64,000 nucleotides of DNA, taken from DASRHY01 sp046765875 (GTDB lineage Bacteria; Actinomycetota; Actinomycetes; Propionibacteriales; Kribbellaceae). Within the stretch, counting starts at the first letter, position 1. Every line of letters starts with the position of its first letter. Shown here piece by piece: positions 27,910 through 36,128 of the stretch. The notes under the pieces are model-generated. The model had not been told where the DNA came from. It saw nothing but the letters and a program-made list of their open reading frames with translations, and ran no database searches. A program made the translations under genes and the position numbers. Location: positions 1 to 64,000 of the forward strand of contig JBKPSJ010000027.1 of NCBI GenBank assembly GCA_046765875.1, in the 5' to 3' direction.

Positions 27910-28558
27910 CAATCTTGTTCCGGCGGCGGGTGAGCATGTAGTCGATCACCATCGGGACCACCGAGAGCGCGACGATCAGGATCAGTGCGGACTCGAGGTG
28001 GGTGCGGATGAAGTCCACCTGACCGAGGAAATATCCGAGCACGGTGACACCCGTCGCCCACAGCACGGCGCCGATGCCGGTGTAGACGAAGAACCGCCGC
28101 TGGTCCATCCGGCCGGCACCGGCGACGAGCGTGATGAAGGTCCGCACGACTGGTACGAACCGCGCCAGCACGATCGCCCGGTTGCCGTACTTGTCGAAGA
28201 ACTCGTGCGTGCGCTCGAGGTACTGCGGTTTGAGGATGCGGGCGTTCGGATTCTTGAACAATGCCGTGCCGAGGACCCGGCCGATGTAGTAGCCCGACAC
28301 ATTGCCGAGGAATGCCGCGATGGTCAGCAGAACACAGGCGAGCCACAGCGGTACATCGATGGTCCCGGTCGCGATGAACAGGCCGACGGCGAACAGCAGC
28401 GAGTCACCGGGCAGGATCGGGAACAGCAGGCCGCACTCGATGAACACGATCAGCAACGTCACCCACAGTGCCCAGTCGCCGAGCTGGTTCAGCAGCCACT
28501 CGGCGTCCATCCAGCTCGGCATCAGCTGCGGGAGCAGTTGTGTCGTCAGCGAAAGCAC
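27860..28558 (-). CDS. DedA family membrane protein
   Basis: DedA/VTT proteins are membrane proteins linked to lipid-carrier flipping and envelope homeostasis. The 232-residue protein shows ECGLLFPILPGDSLLFAVG near the N-terminus, NVSGYYIGRVLGTALF, and the family motif RFVPVVRTFITLVAGAG followed by FFVYTGIGAVLWA. Five or so hydrophobic segments and a basic tail. GTG 28558 follows the -10 TAGTCT at 6 nt. Convergent overlap of 50 bp with the preceding gene. Confidence 0.92.
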   Translation of the reverse strand: MLSLTTQLLPQLMPSWMDAEWLLNQLGDWALWVTLLIVFIECGLLFPILPGDSLLFAVGLFIATGTIDVPLWLACVLLTIAAFLGNVSGYYIGRVLGTALFKNPNARILKPQYLERTHEFFDKYGNRAIVLARFVPVVRTFITLVAGAGRMDQRRFFVYTGIGAVLWATGVTVLGYFLGQVDFIRTHLESALILIVALSVVPMVIDYMLTRRRNKIASERTGTTEPTKGTAR

Positions 28559-28564
28559 CGGCTC

Positions 28565-28634
28565 AGACTAACGGGTCGTACCTGAGTTCAATCTGAGAAG
28601 GCCTCCGCTCCGGGTGCCGGGACTCGGTTAGCCT
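28565..28634. promoter_or_regulatory. Divergent leaderless promoters of dedA and the SpoU gene
   Basis: Minus strand: TAGTCT (28565-28570), 6 nt before GTG 28558. Plus strand: TAGCCT (28629-28634), 7 nt before GTG 28642. Confidence 0.5.
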
Positions 28635-28641
28635 GGCGCGC

Positions 28642-29241
28642 GTGACGGACGAGGTGGGCGTCGGGCCGTGGCAGGGGCCCTGGCCGGACGATCCCCGGTA
28701 CGACCCGGAGCTGCTCGAGCACGGCGACCGGCGCAACGTGGTCGACCGGTACCGGTACTGGCGGCTTGAAGCGATCGTCGACGACCTGGACAGCCGCCGG
28801 CACCCGTTCCACGTAGCGATCGAGAACTGGCAGCACGACCTCAACATCGGCTCGGTCGTCCGTACCGCGAACGCGTTCCTCGCCGCCGAGGTGCACATCG
28901 TCGGCAGGCGGAAGTGGAACCGCCGCGGCGCGATGGTGACCGACCGCTATCAGCATGTCCGGTATCACGCCGACGTCGGCAGCCTGCGCGACCTCGGGCT
29001 GCCGCTGATCGGGATCGACAACCTGCCCGGCTCGGTGCCGCTGGAGACGTACGATCTGCCGCGCGAATGCGTGCTGCTGTTCGGCCAGGAGGGACCCGGG
29101 CTGACCGACGAGGCGCACAATGCCTGCGACGTGGTGCTGTCGATCGCCCAGTTCGGATCGACCCGCTCGATCAACGCGTCCGCCGCGGCCGCGATCGCGA
29201 TGCACAGCTGGGTACGCCGCTGGGCTATCCCCGAGCGATGA
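28642..29241 (+). CDS. TrmH/SpoU family RNA 2'-O-methyltransferase
   Basis: A 199-residue SPOUT methyltransferase using SAM to methylate ribose in tRNA or rRNA. The three family motifs are present: NIGSVVRTANAF (68-79), LLFGQEGPGLT (about 145-155) and SIAQFGSTRSINASAAAAIA (about 167-186), which form the SAM-binding trefoil knot. The target RNA is not predictable. The 3' end overlaps the convergent dioxygenase gene by 17 bp. Confidence 0.9.
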   Translation: MTDEVGVGPWQGPWPDDPRYDPELLEHGDRRNVVDRYRYWRLEAIVDDLDSRRHPFHVAIENWQHDLNIGSVVRTANAFLAAEVHIVGRRKWNRRGAMVTDRYQHVRYHADVGSLRDLGLPLIGIDNLPGSVPLETYDLPRECVLLFGQEGPGLTDEAHNACDVVLSIAQFGSTRSINASAAAAIAMHSWVRRWAIPER

Positions 29242-30067
29242 CGAGGTCGTACTCGACGGTCGCGTACGGCTCCGCCATCGCCCGGCCGTCCGGCGCGGTG
29301 CCGGGCGGATGCTCCGCGAACTCGGCGACCAGCGACGGCTTGACGCCGAACACGGCGTCTGTCTCGAGGTACTCGTCGCCCGCCACGAAGACGTGCGTGA
29401 TCAGCCGCTGGTAGCCGGGCGCGGTGACCATGAAGTGAATGTGCGCGGGACGCATCGGACCGCGCCCGGCCGCATGCAGCAGTTCGCCGACCGGGCCGTC
29501 GTCCGGGATCGGGTACGCCACCGGCCGTACCGACCAGAACCAGAACCGACCGTCGTCGGCGGTGAACAGGTGACCGCGGTTCTGCTGCTCCGGCAGGTCC
29601 TTCTGGACGTCGTAGCGGCCTTCGTCGTCGGCTTGCCATACCTCGACCCGGGCGCCGGCGACCGGTCCGCCGTCCATCTCGCTTACCGTCCCGCGGACCA
29701 GACAGGGCATACCGGGAGCGCCGTTCGCCAGGTCGTTGCCGTTGGCAACCTCGGGTGAGCTCTCGACGAAGAACGGCCCGAACACCGTCGGCTCGGTCGC
29801 GCCGGACGGCGTCCGGTCGCCCAGCCCGACGGTGAGCATCGACAGGCCGAGGACGTCGGCGAGCAGGACGAACTCCTGCCGGGTGGCGCCGCAGGTCTGC
29901 CCGGTGCGGGTCAGGAAGTCGATGCCGGCGAAGTACTCCTGCTCGGTCAGGCCGACCTCGCGGGCGAACGCGTGCAGGTGCCGGACCAGCGCGGTCATCA
30001 CTTCGCGGACCCGGGGGTCGGCCGATCCGGCGAAGCTCGCCACGACTTGGTCGGTGAGGTCGTCCAT
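29225..30067 (-). CDS. Intradiol dioxygenase, probable hydroxyquinol 1,2-dioxygenase
   Basis: It would open hydroxyquinol to maleylacetate. The 280-residue protein has the N-terminal dimerisation helices of catechol/hydroxyquinol dioxygenases and all four ferric ligands: Tyr152 (GRYDVQ), Tyr185 (VAYPIPDDGP), His209 and His211 (RPAHIHF). The specificity call rests on the adjacent maleylacetate reductase, which acts on the product; catechol activity cannot be excluded. Confidence 0.9.
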   Translation of the reverse strand: MDDLTDQVVASFAGSADPRVREVMTALVRHLHAFAREVGLTEQEYFAGIDFLTRTGQTCGATRQEFVLLADVLGLSMLTVGLGDRTPSGATEPTVFGPFFVESSPEVANGNDLANGAPGMPCLVRGTVSEMDGGPVAGARVEVWQADDEGRYDVQKDLPEQQNRGHLFTADDGRFWFWSVRPVAYPIPDDGPVGELLHAAGRGPMRPAHIHFMVTAPGYQRLITHVFVAGDEYLETDAVFGVKPSLVAEFAEHPPGTAPDGRAMAEPYATVEYDLVIARG

Positions 30068-30076
30068 ACGGGTCTC

Positions 30077-31096
30077 CTAAGACGGTCGGCGGCCTTCCCA
30101 GGCATCGTGGAGCAGTGTCCGCAGCGTGTCGCGGTCGACTGGGATCGGGTTGTCCGGCAATGGCATCGTGCCCGCGACCTCGCCGGCCTGCTCCTCGGTC
30201 AGCCCGAGGTCCTTCAGACCGCCCGGCTGGAACATGTCGTACAGACCTTGCGGTCCGCCGACGGTCTCGGAAAGTGCCGGTGGTATCGCGGCGGCATTGA
30301 GCGCCGCGACGTGGGGAAGGACTGCGGCGTGGGTCTGCGCGTGCGGCAGGTTGTGGCTGCCGCCGAGGACGTGGCAGATCTTGTGGTGCAACCCGGTACC
30401 CGCCGTCGCCACTGCGGATCCGGCCAGGCAGGCGCCGTACAGAAGATTGCTCCGGGCAACCATGCTGGTGTTGTCCTTGCGAACCTCGGCGAGGCCGTCG
30501 GCGAGCGTACGGGCGCCCGCGACGGCCGTGAGGTCGATGATCGGATTCGCGCGGGTGGTCCAGACCGCCTCGACGCAGTGCGCCATCGCGTTGGCGACGC
30601 TCGGGACGGTGACGTCGAGCGGAAGGTTCCGGCTGAGCTCGGGGTCGTACATGACGGTGCGCGGCAGCACGCGCAGGTCGGTACCGGTGCGCTTCTCGCC
30701 GTGGCTGGTCAGACCCCAGACCGGTGTCATCTCCGATCCGGCGTAGGTGGTTGGCACGGCGAGGATCGGCAGACCGGTCGTCAGCGCGACGGCCTTGGCG
30801 AGGCCGATCGCCGAACCGCCGCCGATGCTGACCAGGACCCTGGCCCGCGACGCTTGTGCACGGGCGTTTTCTGCGAGGTCGTCCGGAACGTGCTGGCGAA
30901 CCTCGGTGAGCCTGGCGACAACACGATCGCCCAGCCGGTCCTGGACGCGGTCGCCGGCCTCATGCGCCGACCCACCCGCAATCAGCAGAACGCCACCGTC
31001 GGTGAGTAGGTCGATCTCGTCCCGGACACGGTCAAGTGAGCCCGGCGCCAGGACGACCCGGCCGGGCAACGAGACGTGAACGAACGACTTGACCAT
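30077..31096 (-). CDS. Maleylacetate reductase
   Basis: It reduces maleylacetate to 3-oxoadipate with NAD(P)H. The 339-residue iron-type alcohol-dehydrogenase-fold protein starts MVKSFVHVSLPGRVVLAPGS and shows SIGGGSAIGLAKAVAL, PTTYAGSEMTPVWGL, MAHCVEAVW and the HHKICHVLGGSHNLPHAQTHA metal-site region typical of the family. ATG 31096 is preferred because TAGTGT lies 8 nt upstream; an in-frame GTG at 31108 is possible. It lies 9 bp before the dioxygenase in one operon. No hydroxylase component is adjacent. Confidence 0.92.
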   Translation of the reverse strand: MVKSFVHVSLPGRVVLAPGSLDRVRDEIDLLTDGGVLLIAGGSAHEAGDRVQDRLGDRVVARLTEVRQHVPDDLAENARAQASRARVLVSIGGGSAIGLAKAVALTTGLPILAVPTTYAGSEMTPVWGLTSHGEKRTGTDLRVLPRTVMYDPELSRNLPLDVTVPSVANAMAHCVEAVWTTRANPIIDLTAVAGARTLADGLAEVRKDNTSMVARSNLLYGACLAGSAVATAGTGLHHKICHVLGGSHNLPHAQTHAAVLPHVAALNAAAIPPALSETVGGPQGLYDMFQPGGLKDLGLTEEQAGEVAGTMPLPDNPIPVDRDTLRTLLHDAWEGRRPS

Positions 31097-31100
31097 GACT

Positions 31101-31116
31101 TCGGACACTAGTCCGA
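31101..31116. promoter_or_regulatory. Operator-like palindrome over the maleylacetate reductase promoter
   Basis: TCGGAC-ACTA-GTCCGA (6-bp arms) covers the minus-strand -10 TAGTGT (31105-31110). On the other side, CATGCT (31147-31152) is the likely -10 of the plus-strand gene at 31159. No regulator gene is adjacent. Confidence 0.4.
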
Positions 31117-31158
31117 TATGTCCAAGACCGTCCGGCCCGATCGGCGCATGCTGCGGGT

Positions 31159-32055
31159 ATGAGCTTCGATCTCGGTGCCGCGGGCACCTTTCTCACCAGT
31201 CATGGCCGGGTGCTGGACCGGCGCAGGTTCGACGTACGCACGGGCTCCGGTTCTTTGGAGGCTGTCCTCGACGCCGTCGACGGATACCGCAACCCGGACG
31301 GCGGGTATGGCTGGGGCCTGGAGCCGGACCTGCGCGATGTGACCAGCCAGCCAGGCGCGGCCTTGCATGCATTGGAGGCGATGGCCGACGCCGCACCGCT
31401 GACCACGCCGCGGGCGGTGGAACTGTGCGACTGGCTCGACGCGAACTCGTTGCCGGACGGCGGCGTGCCGTTCGCCCTGCCGGTCAAGAGCCCGGTCGCG
31501 TGTATGCCGTTCTGGGCCGAGGCCGATCATTCGGTGTCGTCGTTGCAGATCACCGCCGCGGTGACGCTCAACGCCCTGCGGGTTGCACGGCACGACACGG
31601 CGGTTGCCGGGCATCCGTGGCTGGCCCGGGCGACGGCGTACTGCCTGGATCAGATCGCGGAGCCGGACCGGGAGTGGGGAGCGATCGAGTTGATGTTCGC
31701 CCTGCTGATGCTGGACCGACTCGCCGACAGCCGGCCGGAGGTGGTCGACGAGATCGAGCGGATCGGATCGGTGATCCCGCCGGACGGCGTTCTGCACGTT
31801 CAGGGTGGGCTTCCCGACGAGGTGATCCGCCCGCTGAGCTTCGCGCCGTACCCGGACCGGCCGGTGCGGTCGCTGTTCAAGGCCGATGTGATCGCGGCCG
31901 ATCTTGAACGGCTCGCATCGGATCAGCGTGACGACGGCGGATGGCAGCAGGACTTCGCATCGTACTCACCGGCTGCCGCCCTCGAATGGCGCGGTTACCT
32001 GACGGCCTGGGCGGTCGGCGTGCTGCTCGCGAACGGGGTTGCACAGGCCGCGTGA
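31159..32055 (+). CDS. Prenyltransferase/squalene-oxidase-repeat-like protein
   Basis: A 298-residue helical protein with the pattern of alpha/alpha toroid proteins: YRNPDGGYGWGLEPDL near residue 37 and DDGGWQQDF near 260 resemble the QxxDGGW-type repeats of terpenoid cyclases and prenyltransferase subunits. It is short and lacks a recognisable DxDD catalytic motif, so an enzymatic role is unproven. The gene diverges from the hydroxyquinol operon. Confidence 0.7.
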   Translation: MSFDLGAAGTFLTSHGRVLDRRRFDVRTGSGSLEAVLDAVDGYRNPDGGYGWGLEPDLRDVTSQPGAALHALEAMADAAPLTTPRAVELCDWLDANSLPDGGVPFALPVKSPVACMPFWAEADHSVSSLQITAAVTLNALRVARHDTAVAGHPWLARATAYCLDQIAEPDREWGAIELMFALLMLDRLADSRPEVVDEIERIGSVIPPDGVLHVQGGLPDEVIRPLSFAPYPDRPVRSLFKADVIAADLERLASDQRDDGGWQQDFASYSPAAALEWRGYLTAWAVGVLLANGVAQAA

Positions 32056-32079
32056 CCGGTGGCTCGCGCGGCGGTTGGC

Positions 32080-33126
32080 TCAGTCGGTCTGGGTGACCTT
32101 CTTGAGGCCGCGCGGGGCGTCGGGGTCCAGGCCGAGACGGCGGGCGAGGGCCTCGACCGTGCGCTGGGCCGGGATGACCAGCGTGAGCGGTGCGACCGGT
32201 TCGGGCAGGTCGGGTGCCGGCAGGTCGACGTCGCAGCGGTTCGCGAACTCGGCGTCGCCGCCGATGCCGAGGATCCGGCTGCCCTTGTCGCGGACGGTCG
32301 CGGCCAGCTCGGTCATGCCGGGCAGCGCGGGGCCGTCGCCGGCCGCCACGAGGATGGTGACCAGATCGGCGTCGACGACCGCGATCGGGCCGTGCTTGAG
32401 ATCGGCGTACGACAGGCCGCGGACCGGCTGCAGGCAGGTCTCCTCGAGCTTGAGCGCGACCTCGAGCGTGGTCCCGAACGACAGCCCGCGTCCGCTGGCC
32501 AGCACGTCGTGCGCGCTCGCGAGCAGCTCGGCCGCCTCTTCGACCGACGGCTCCAGTGCCTTCGCCGCGACCTCGGGAACACGCGCGATGTGCTCGTCCA
32601 GCGTGCCGGGCGTAGGCGCCAGTGCGTCGACCGCGGTGAGGATCGCGGCCAGCTGGGTCGTATACGTCTTGGTGGCCGGTACCGCCTTCTCCACACCGGC
32701 CTGGGTGATCAGTGCGACGTCCGCGACTTCGGCAAGTGGGCTATCGGCGTAGTTGGTGACGCCCACCACCGCCGCGCCGTTGCGCTTCGCCCAGGCCGCG
32801 GTGTCGACGATCTCCTGAGTCGCGCCGGACTGGCTGACCGCGATCACCAGCGAGTCCGCCAGGTCGTACGCCGCCCCGTACAGCGTCGCAACCGAAGGAG
32901 CGGCAAGCGACGCCTGGCGGCGGGCGTGGATCTCGGTCAGGTACCGCCCGTAGACACAGGCGTTGTCCGACGACCCGCGGGCCACGAACATCACGTGCCT
33001 TCGGCCCTCGCCGAGCCGGGTGATCTCGTCGCGCAGCGGAAGTACGTGCTCGAACGTCGCCGCCAGCGCTGCCGGCTGCTCCGCGATCTCGGCCGCCATC
33101 TGAGTGGTGGACACCACTGCGATCAC
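32080..33126 (-). CDS. SIS-domain sugar-phosphate isomerase/deaminase-like protein
   Basis: The 348-residue protein has two SIS domains (about 30-170 and 200-340), as in the isomerase half of GlmS and in NagB-II/AgaS deaminases. Typical signatures are FVARGSSDNACVYGRY, VIAVSQSGATQEIVDT and LSYADLKHGPIAVV. No glutaminase domain is present, so it probably acts on amino-sugar phosphates as a deaminase or isomerase. GTG 33126 or 33117 can be the start. The gene is divergent from a GntR/UTRA regulator, which suggests amino-sugar control. Confidence 0.85.
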   Translation of the reverse strand: MIAVVSTTQMAAEIAEQPAALAATFEHVLPLRDEITRLGEGRRHVMFVARGSSDNACVYGRYLTEIHARRQASLAAPSVATLYGAAYDLADSLVIAVSQSGATQEIVDTAAWAKRNGAAVVGVTNYADSPLAEVADVALITQAGVEKAVPATKTYTTQLAAILTAVDALAPTPGTLDEHIARVPEVAAKALEPSVEEAAELLASAHDVLASGRGLSFGTTLEVALKLEETCLQPVRGLSYADLKHGPIAVVDADLVTILVAAGDGPALPGMTELAATVRDKGSRILGIGGDAEFANRCDVDLPAPDLPEPVAPLTLVIPAQRTVEALARRLGLDPDAPRGLKKVTQTD

Positions 33127-33150
33127 TGGTCCTATCTGGTCTTAACAGGT
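33125..33150. promoter_or_regulatory. GntR/DasR-like operator candidate
   Basis: Direct CTGGTC half-sites at 33126-33131 and 33136-33141, the second inside TCTGGTCTTAACAGGT (33135-33150), matching 11 of 16 positions of the DasR dre consensus ACTGGTCTAGACCAGT. It lies at the start of the SIS gene, between it and the GntR gene. Confidence 0.45.
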
Positions 33151-33232
33151 ATGCTGCCCACGCTAGCATCAACACCCGCCGCTGGGATCCCTCTGGCGCG
33201 GGTGACACCGAACAGGATGCGAGGCTCCGGCG

Positions 33233-33946
33233 ATGGTGGCGACGAAGCGGGCACAGGTACGCGAGGTGCTCGAGCGACTGGTGGACGCCGAACTACACCC
33301 GGGTGACCCGATCCCGTCCGAACGGGCGCTGGTCGACCGGCTGAACGTGTCCCGGGTGACCGTCCGGCAGGCGATCAGCGACCTGGTCGAGACCGGCGCG
33401 CTGGAACGCGTGCACGGCAAGGGAACCTTCGTCACCGGTCCGCAGGTCGACTCGCAGCTCCACCTCACCTCGTTCTCCCGTGAGATGCGGGCCCGCGGTC
33501 TCGAGCCCGGCACCGTCGTACTGTCCGCGACCGAGATCGACGCCGACCTGCAGACCGCCAACGGGCTGCGGGTCGCCGAGGGCACCAAGGTGATCCGGGT
33601 CGAGCGGCTGCGTACCGCCGACGGCTCGCCGATGGCGTACGAGATCGGCTTCTACCCGGCCAAGTTGTTCCCCGGCCTGCTCGGCCGCGAGCTCGGCACC
33701 CTGTACGACGTGTTCGCCAGCGAGTACGACGTCGTGGTCACCTCCGGCGAGCAGACCGTACGCGCCGACAACGCCGACGGTCATGTCGCCCGGATCCTGG
33801 GTGTCGCCCGGCGCGCACCGCTGCTGGTGCTGGAGCGGACTACCTTCGCCGGACGCCGTGTGGTGGAGTTGTCCTGGTCGGCGTACCGTGCCGATCGCTA
33901 CCGGCTGCACATGGCCCTCACGCCCAGGGGACCGCGCACCAGCTGA
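33233..33946 (+). CDS. GntR-family regulator (HutC/UTRA type)
   Basis: The 237-residue repressor has a GntR winged helix (about 8-72; PIPSERALVDRLNVSRVTVR and GTFVTGPQ wing end) and a UTRA ligand domain (about 90-230), as in DasR, NagR and HutC. Its divergent partner encodes a SIS sugar-phosphate protein, so amino-sugar phosphate is a likely ligand. It probably regulates the operator at 33125-33150. Start ATG 33233; GTG 33236 is also possible. Confidence 0.88.
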   Translation: MVATKRAQVREVLERLVDAELHPGDPIPSERALVDRLNVSRVTVRQAISDLVETGALERVHGKGTFVTGPQVDSQLHLTSFSREMRARGLEPGTVVLSATEIDADLQTANGLRVAEGTKVIRVERLRTADGSPMAYEIGFYPAKLFPGLLGRELGTLYDVFASEYDVVVTSGEQTVRADNADGHVARILGVARRAPLLVLERTTFAGRRVVELSWSAYRADRYRLHMALTPRGPRTS

Positions 33947-34012
33947 ACCCTCTGTCGGTCCGCAACGGCGCGGCGCCGGTGTCTACTACGGATTCCAAGG
34001 AGTACCGCGAGA

Positions 34013-35041
34013 ATGCCTATTGCCACTCCCGAGGTGTACGCCGAGATGCTCGACAAGGCGAAGCGGGACAGCTTCGCCTACCCGGCGATCAACGTGAGCT
34101 CCTCGCAGACCCTGAACGCGGCGCTGCGCGGGTTCGCCGAGGCCGGCTCGGACGGCATCGTCCAGGTGTCCACCGGCGGCGCGGAGTACCTGTCCGGCCC
34201 GACGGTGAAGAACATGGTCGCCGGCGCGGCTGCGCTGGCGGCGTACGCGCACGAGGTCGCGAAGAACTACCCGGTCAACGTCGCGCTGCACACCGACCAC
34301 TGCCAGAAGAACAAGCTCGACGGATTCGTGCGTCCGCTGCTGGAGATCTCCGCCGAACGAGTCGCGCGTGGTGAGAACCCGTTGTTCCAGTCGCACATGT
34401 GGGACGGGTCCGCCGTACCGCTGAAGGAGAACCTGGAGATCGCCCGCGAGCTGCTGGCCAAGGCGGCTGCGGCGAAGATCGTGCTCGAGATCGAGGTGGG
34501 CGTGGTCGGCGGCGAGGAGGACGGCATCGCGGCCGAGATCAACGAGAAGCTGTACACGACCGTCGAGGACGGGCTGGCGACTGTCGAGGCGCTCGGCACC
34601 GGCGAGAACGGCCGGTACATCACCGCGCTGACGTTCGGCAACGTGCACGGCGTCTACAAGCCGGGTGCGGTCAAGCTCCGGCCGGAGATCCTTCGCGACA
34701 TCCAGGAGGCCGTCGGAGCGAAGGTCGGCAAGGACAAGCCGTTCGATCTGGTCTTCCACGGCGGCTCCGGCTCGACGCTGGAGGAGATCCGCGCGGCCGT
34801 CGACTACGGCGTGATCAAGATGAACGTCGACACCGACACCCAGTACGCGTTCACCCGGCCGGTCGCCGGTCACATGTTCACCAACTACGACGGCGTACTG
34901 AAGGTCGACGGCGACGTCGGCAACAAGAAGGTGTACGACCCGCGCGCGTGGGGCAAGGCCGCCGAGCAGGGCATGGCCGAGCGGGTCGTCACCGCGTGCG
35001 AGGACCTGCGTTCGGCCGGTACGTCGGCCGGCAATGCCTGA
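34013..35041 (+). CDS. fba: Class II fructose-bisphosphate aldolase
   Basis: It cleaves fructose 1,6-bisphosphate to triose phosphates in glycolysis. The 342-residue zinc enzyme has HTDHCQ (His93, Asp95, His96: zinc ligand and catalytic Asp), the VGVVGGEEDG loop, FGNVHGVYKPG with a zinc His, HGGSGS phosphate loop and INxDTD-like MNVDTDTQYAF. AAGGAG precedes the ATG by about 10 nt. It follows the GntR gene by 66 bp. Confidence 0.97.
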   Translation: MPIATPEVYAEMLDKAKRDSFAYPAINVSSSQTLNAALRGFAEAGSDGIVQVSTGGAEYLSGPTVKNMVAGAAALAAYAHEVAKNYPVNVALHTDHCQKNKLDGFVRPLLEISAERVARGENPLFQSHMWDGSAVPLKENLEIARELLAKAAAAKIVLEIEVGVVGGEEDGIAAEINEKLYTTVEDGLATVEALGTGENGRYITALTFGNVHGVYKPGAVKLRPEILRDIQEAVGAKVGKDKPFDLVFHGGSGSTLEEIRAAVDYGVIKMNVDTDTQYAFTRPVAGHMFTNYDGVLKVDGDVGNKKVYDPRAWGKAAEQGMAERVVTACEDLRSAGTSAGNA

Positions 35042-35086
35042 TCACTCGTTCATCGGTCTCTTCTGGTGAGTGTCGGCACCCGGGAC

Positions 35087-35092
35087 TAGCGT
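35087..35092 (+). promoter_or_regulatory. -10 element TAGCGT for the VOC gene
   Basis: TAGCGT lies 38 nt before ATG 35131, giving a leader with GGGGAGG as a ribosome site. Confidence 0.35.
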
Positions 35093-35130
35093 CGGTACCG
35101 GGTATCCGACTTCTACCGGGGAGGTTGACG

Positions 35131-35520
35131 ATGAGTGGGCGGGTAGTGCACTTCGAGATCCCGTTCGACGACGGCGCGAGGGCACGGTCGTTCTATGCCG
35201 ACGCGTTCGGCTGGCAGGCGATGGAGATCCCGGACATGGGATACACGCTGGTCACCACGGGTCCGAGCAGCGAGACCGAGGGCCCGACCGAGAAGGGCTT
35301 CATCAACGGCGGCATGTTCGGCCGGGAGGGCTGGCCGGCGGCGCCGGCGCCGGTGATCACGATCGACGTCGACGACGTCGAGGCGGCCCTGGAGAAGGTC
35401 GAGCAGCTCGGCGGCAAGACCCTGCTCGGCAAGCAGGCGGTCGGTGACATGGGCTGGTCGGCCTACTTCACCGACACCGAGGGCAACACGATCGGCCTGT
35501 GGCAGTCAGCCCAATCCTGA
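35131..35520 (+). CDS. VOC superfamily protein
   Basis: A 129-residue glyoxalase-fold protein: VVHFEIPFDDGARARSFYAD in the first module and ITIDVDDVEAALEKVEQLGG, YFTDTEGNTIGLWQ in the second. The His and Glu positions of metal-binding VOC enzymes are partly present. GGGGAGG before the ATG is a strong ribosome site. Followed by a strong terminator. Confidence 0.85.
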   Translation: MSGRVVHFEIPFDDGARARSFYADAFGWQAMEIPDMGYTLVTTGPSSETEGPTEKGFINGGMFGREGWPAAPAPVITIDVDDVEAALEKVEQLGGKTLLGKQAVGDMGWSAYFTDTEGNTIGLWQSAQS

Positions 35521-35533
35521 CCGTGCAACAACC

Positions 35534-35563
35534 CCGGCCGGCACCCACTCGGGCGCCGGCCGG
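35534..35563. terminator. Hairpin terminator between convergent genes
   Basis: CCGGCCGGC (35534-35542) and GCCGGCCGG (35555-35563) form a 9-bp stem with a 12-nt loop, followed by AGTTTGTGT. It can serve the VOC gene and the minus-strand cassette. Confidence 0.7.
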
Positions 35564-35578
35564 AGTTTGTGTCGGTTG

Positions 35579-35764
35579 TCAGTCGTCAGGCAGTTCGATG
35601 TACGGGATCGGATTTCCGTCGGTGTCGCGCGGCTGTGGCTCCGGAGTCGCAGCCGCGATCTTCACCGCGAGCGGGTCCGGTTCGCGTCCGTCCTCAATGT
35701 CGATCTCGACGACGAGCTTCGCTGCCGCGACCTGAACGGGCGTGACCCAGTCGATTCTGGGCAT
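35579..35764 (-). CDS. 61-residue acidic hypothetical protein
   Basis: MPRIDWVTPVQVAAAKLVVE is followed by an acidic, Pro-rich second half (EPDPLAVKI, ending PYIELPDD). AGGGAG lies 9 nt before the ATG at 35764. The first 71 bp overlap the 3' end of the upstream 144-residue gene in another frame, so the pair is probably coupled. No family known. Confidence 0.6.
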   Translation of the reverse strand: MPRIDWVTPVQVAAAKLVVEIDIEDGREPDPLAVKIAAATPEPQPRDTDGNPIPYIELPDD

Positions 35765-36128
35765 CCTGGTCTCCCTCAGTCGTGGTGTCCGTGCGGAACC
35801 CGGCGGCAGCAGGGTAAGCCGTCGCGGCCTCCATCACGGCTGCCGACACGGCGTTGACGAATGCCCTGTCCTCCCGGATCATCACGTGGGCGTCCTTCAG
35901 CGCCTTGAGGGTGGCCACACCAGCCAGTCCTCGTCGCATGTCCGATTCGGTGGCCAGTTCGACCGCCCAGCGAAGCAGGCGCGTCGTCTCCTCGCTGCGG
36001 CCGCGCCTGTTCTGCTGGTTCGCCGTTCTGACCGACAACGAGTGCGCCTTGCGGGACATGCCGTATGACAGCGTTGCGGTTGCGATCGCGATGACCGAGC
36101 CGGCCAGCGAGAGGATTCCGGTCAGCAT
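35694..36128 (-). CDS. 144-residue single-pass membrane protein, unknown
   Basis: Residues about 4-22 (GILSLAGSVIAIATATLSYG) form a membrane helix; the rest is soluble, helical and Arg-rich at its end (EETTRLLRWAVELATES, GVATLKALKDAHVM). The ATG at 36128 overlaps the upstream gene's TGA by 7 nt (ATGCTGA) and no ribosome site precedes it, so translation must be coupled. It also overlaps the next gene by 71 bp. Function unknown. Confidence 0.6.
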   Translation of the reverse strand: MLTGILSLAGSVIAIATATLSYGMSRKAHSLSVRTANQQNRRGRSEETTRLLRWAVELATESDMRRGLAGVATLKALKDAHVMIREDRAFVNAVSAAVMEAATAYPAAAGFRTDTTTEGDQDAQNRLGHARSGRGSEARRRDRH

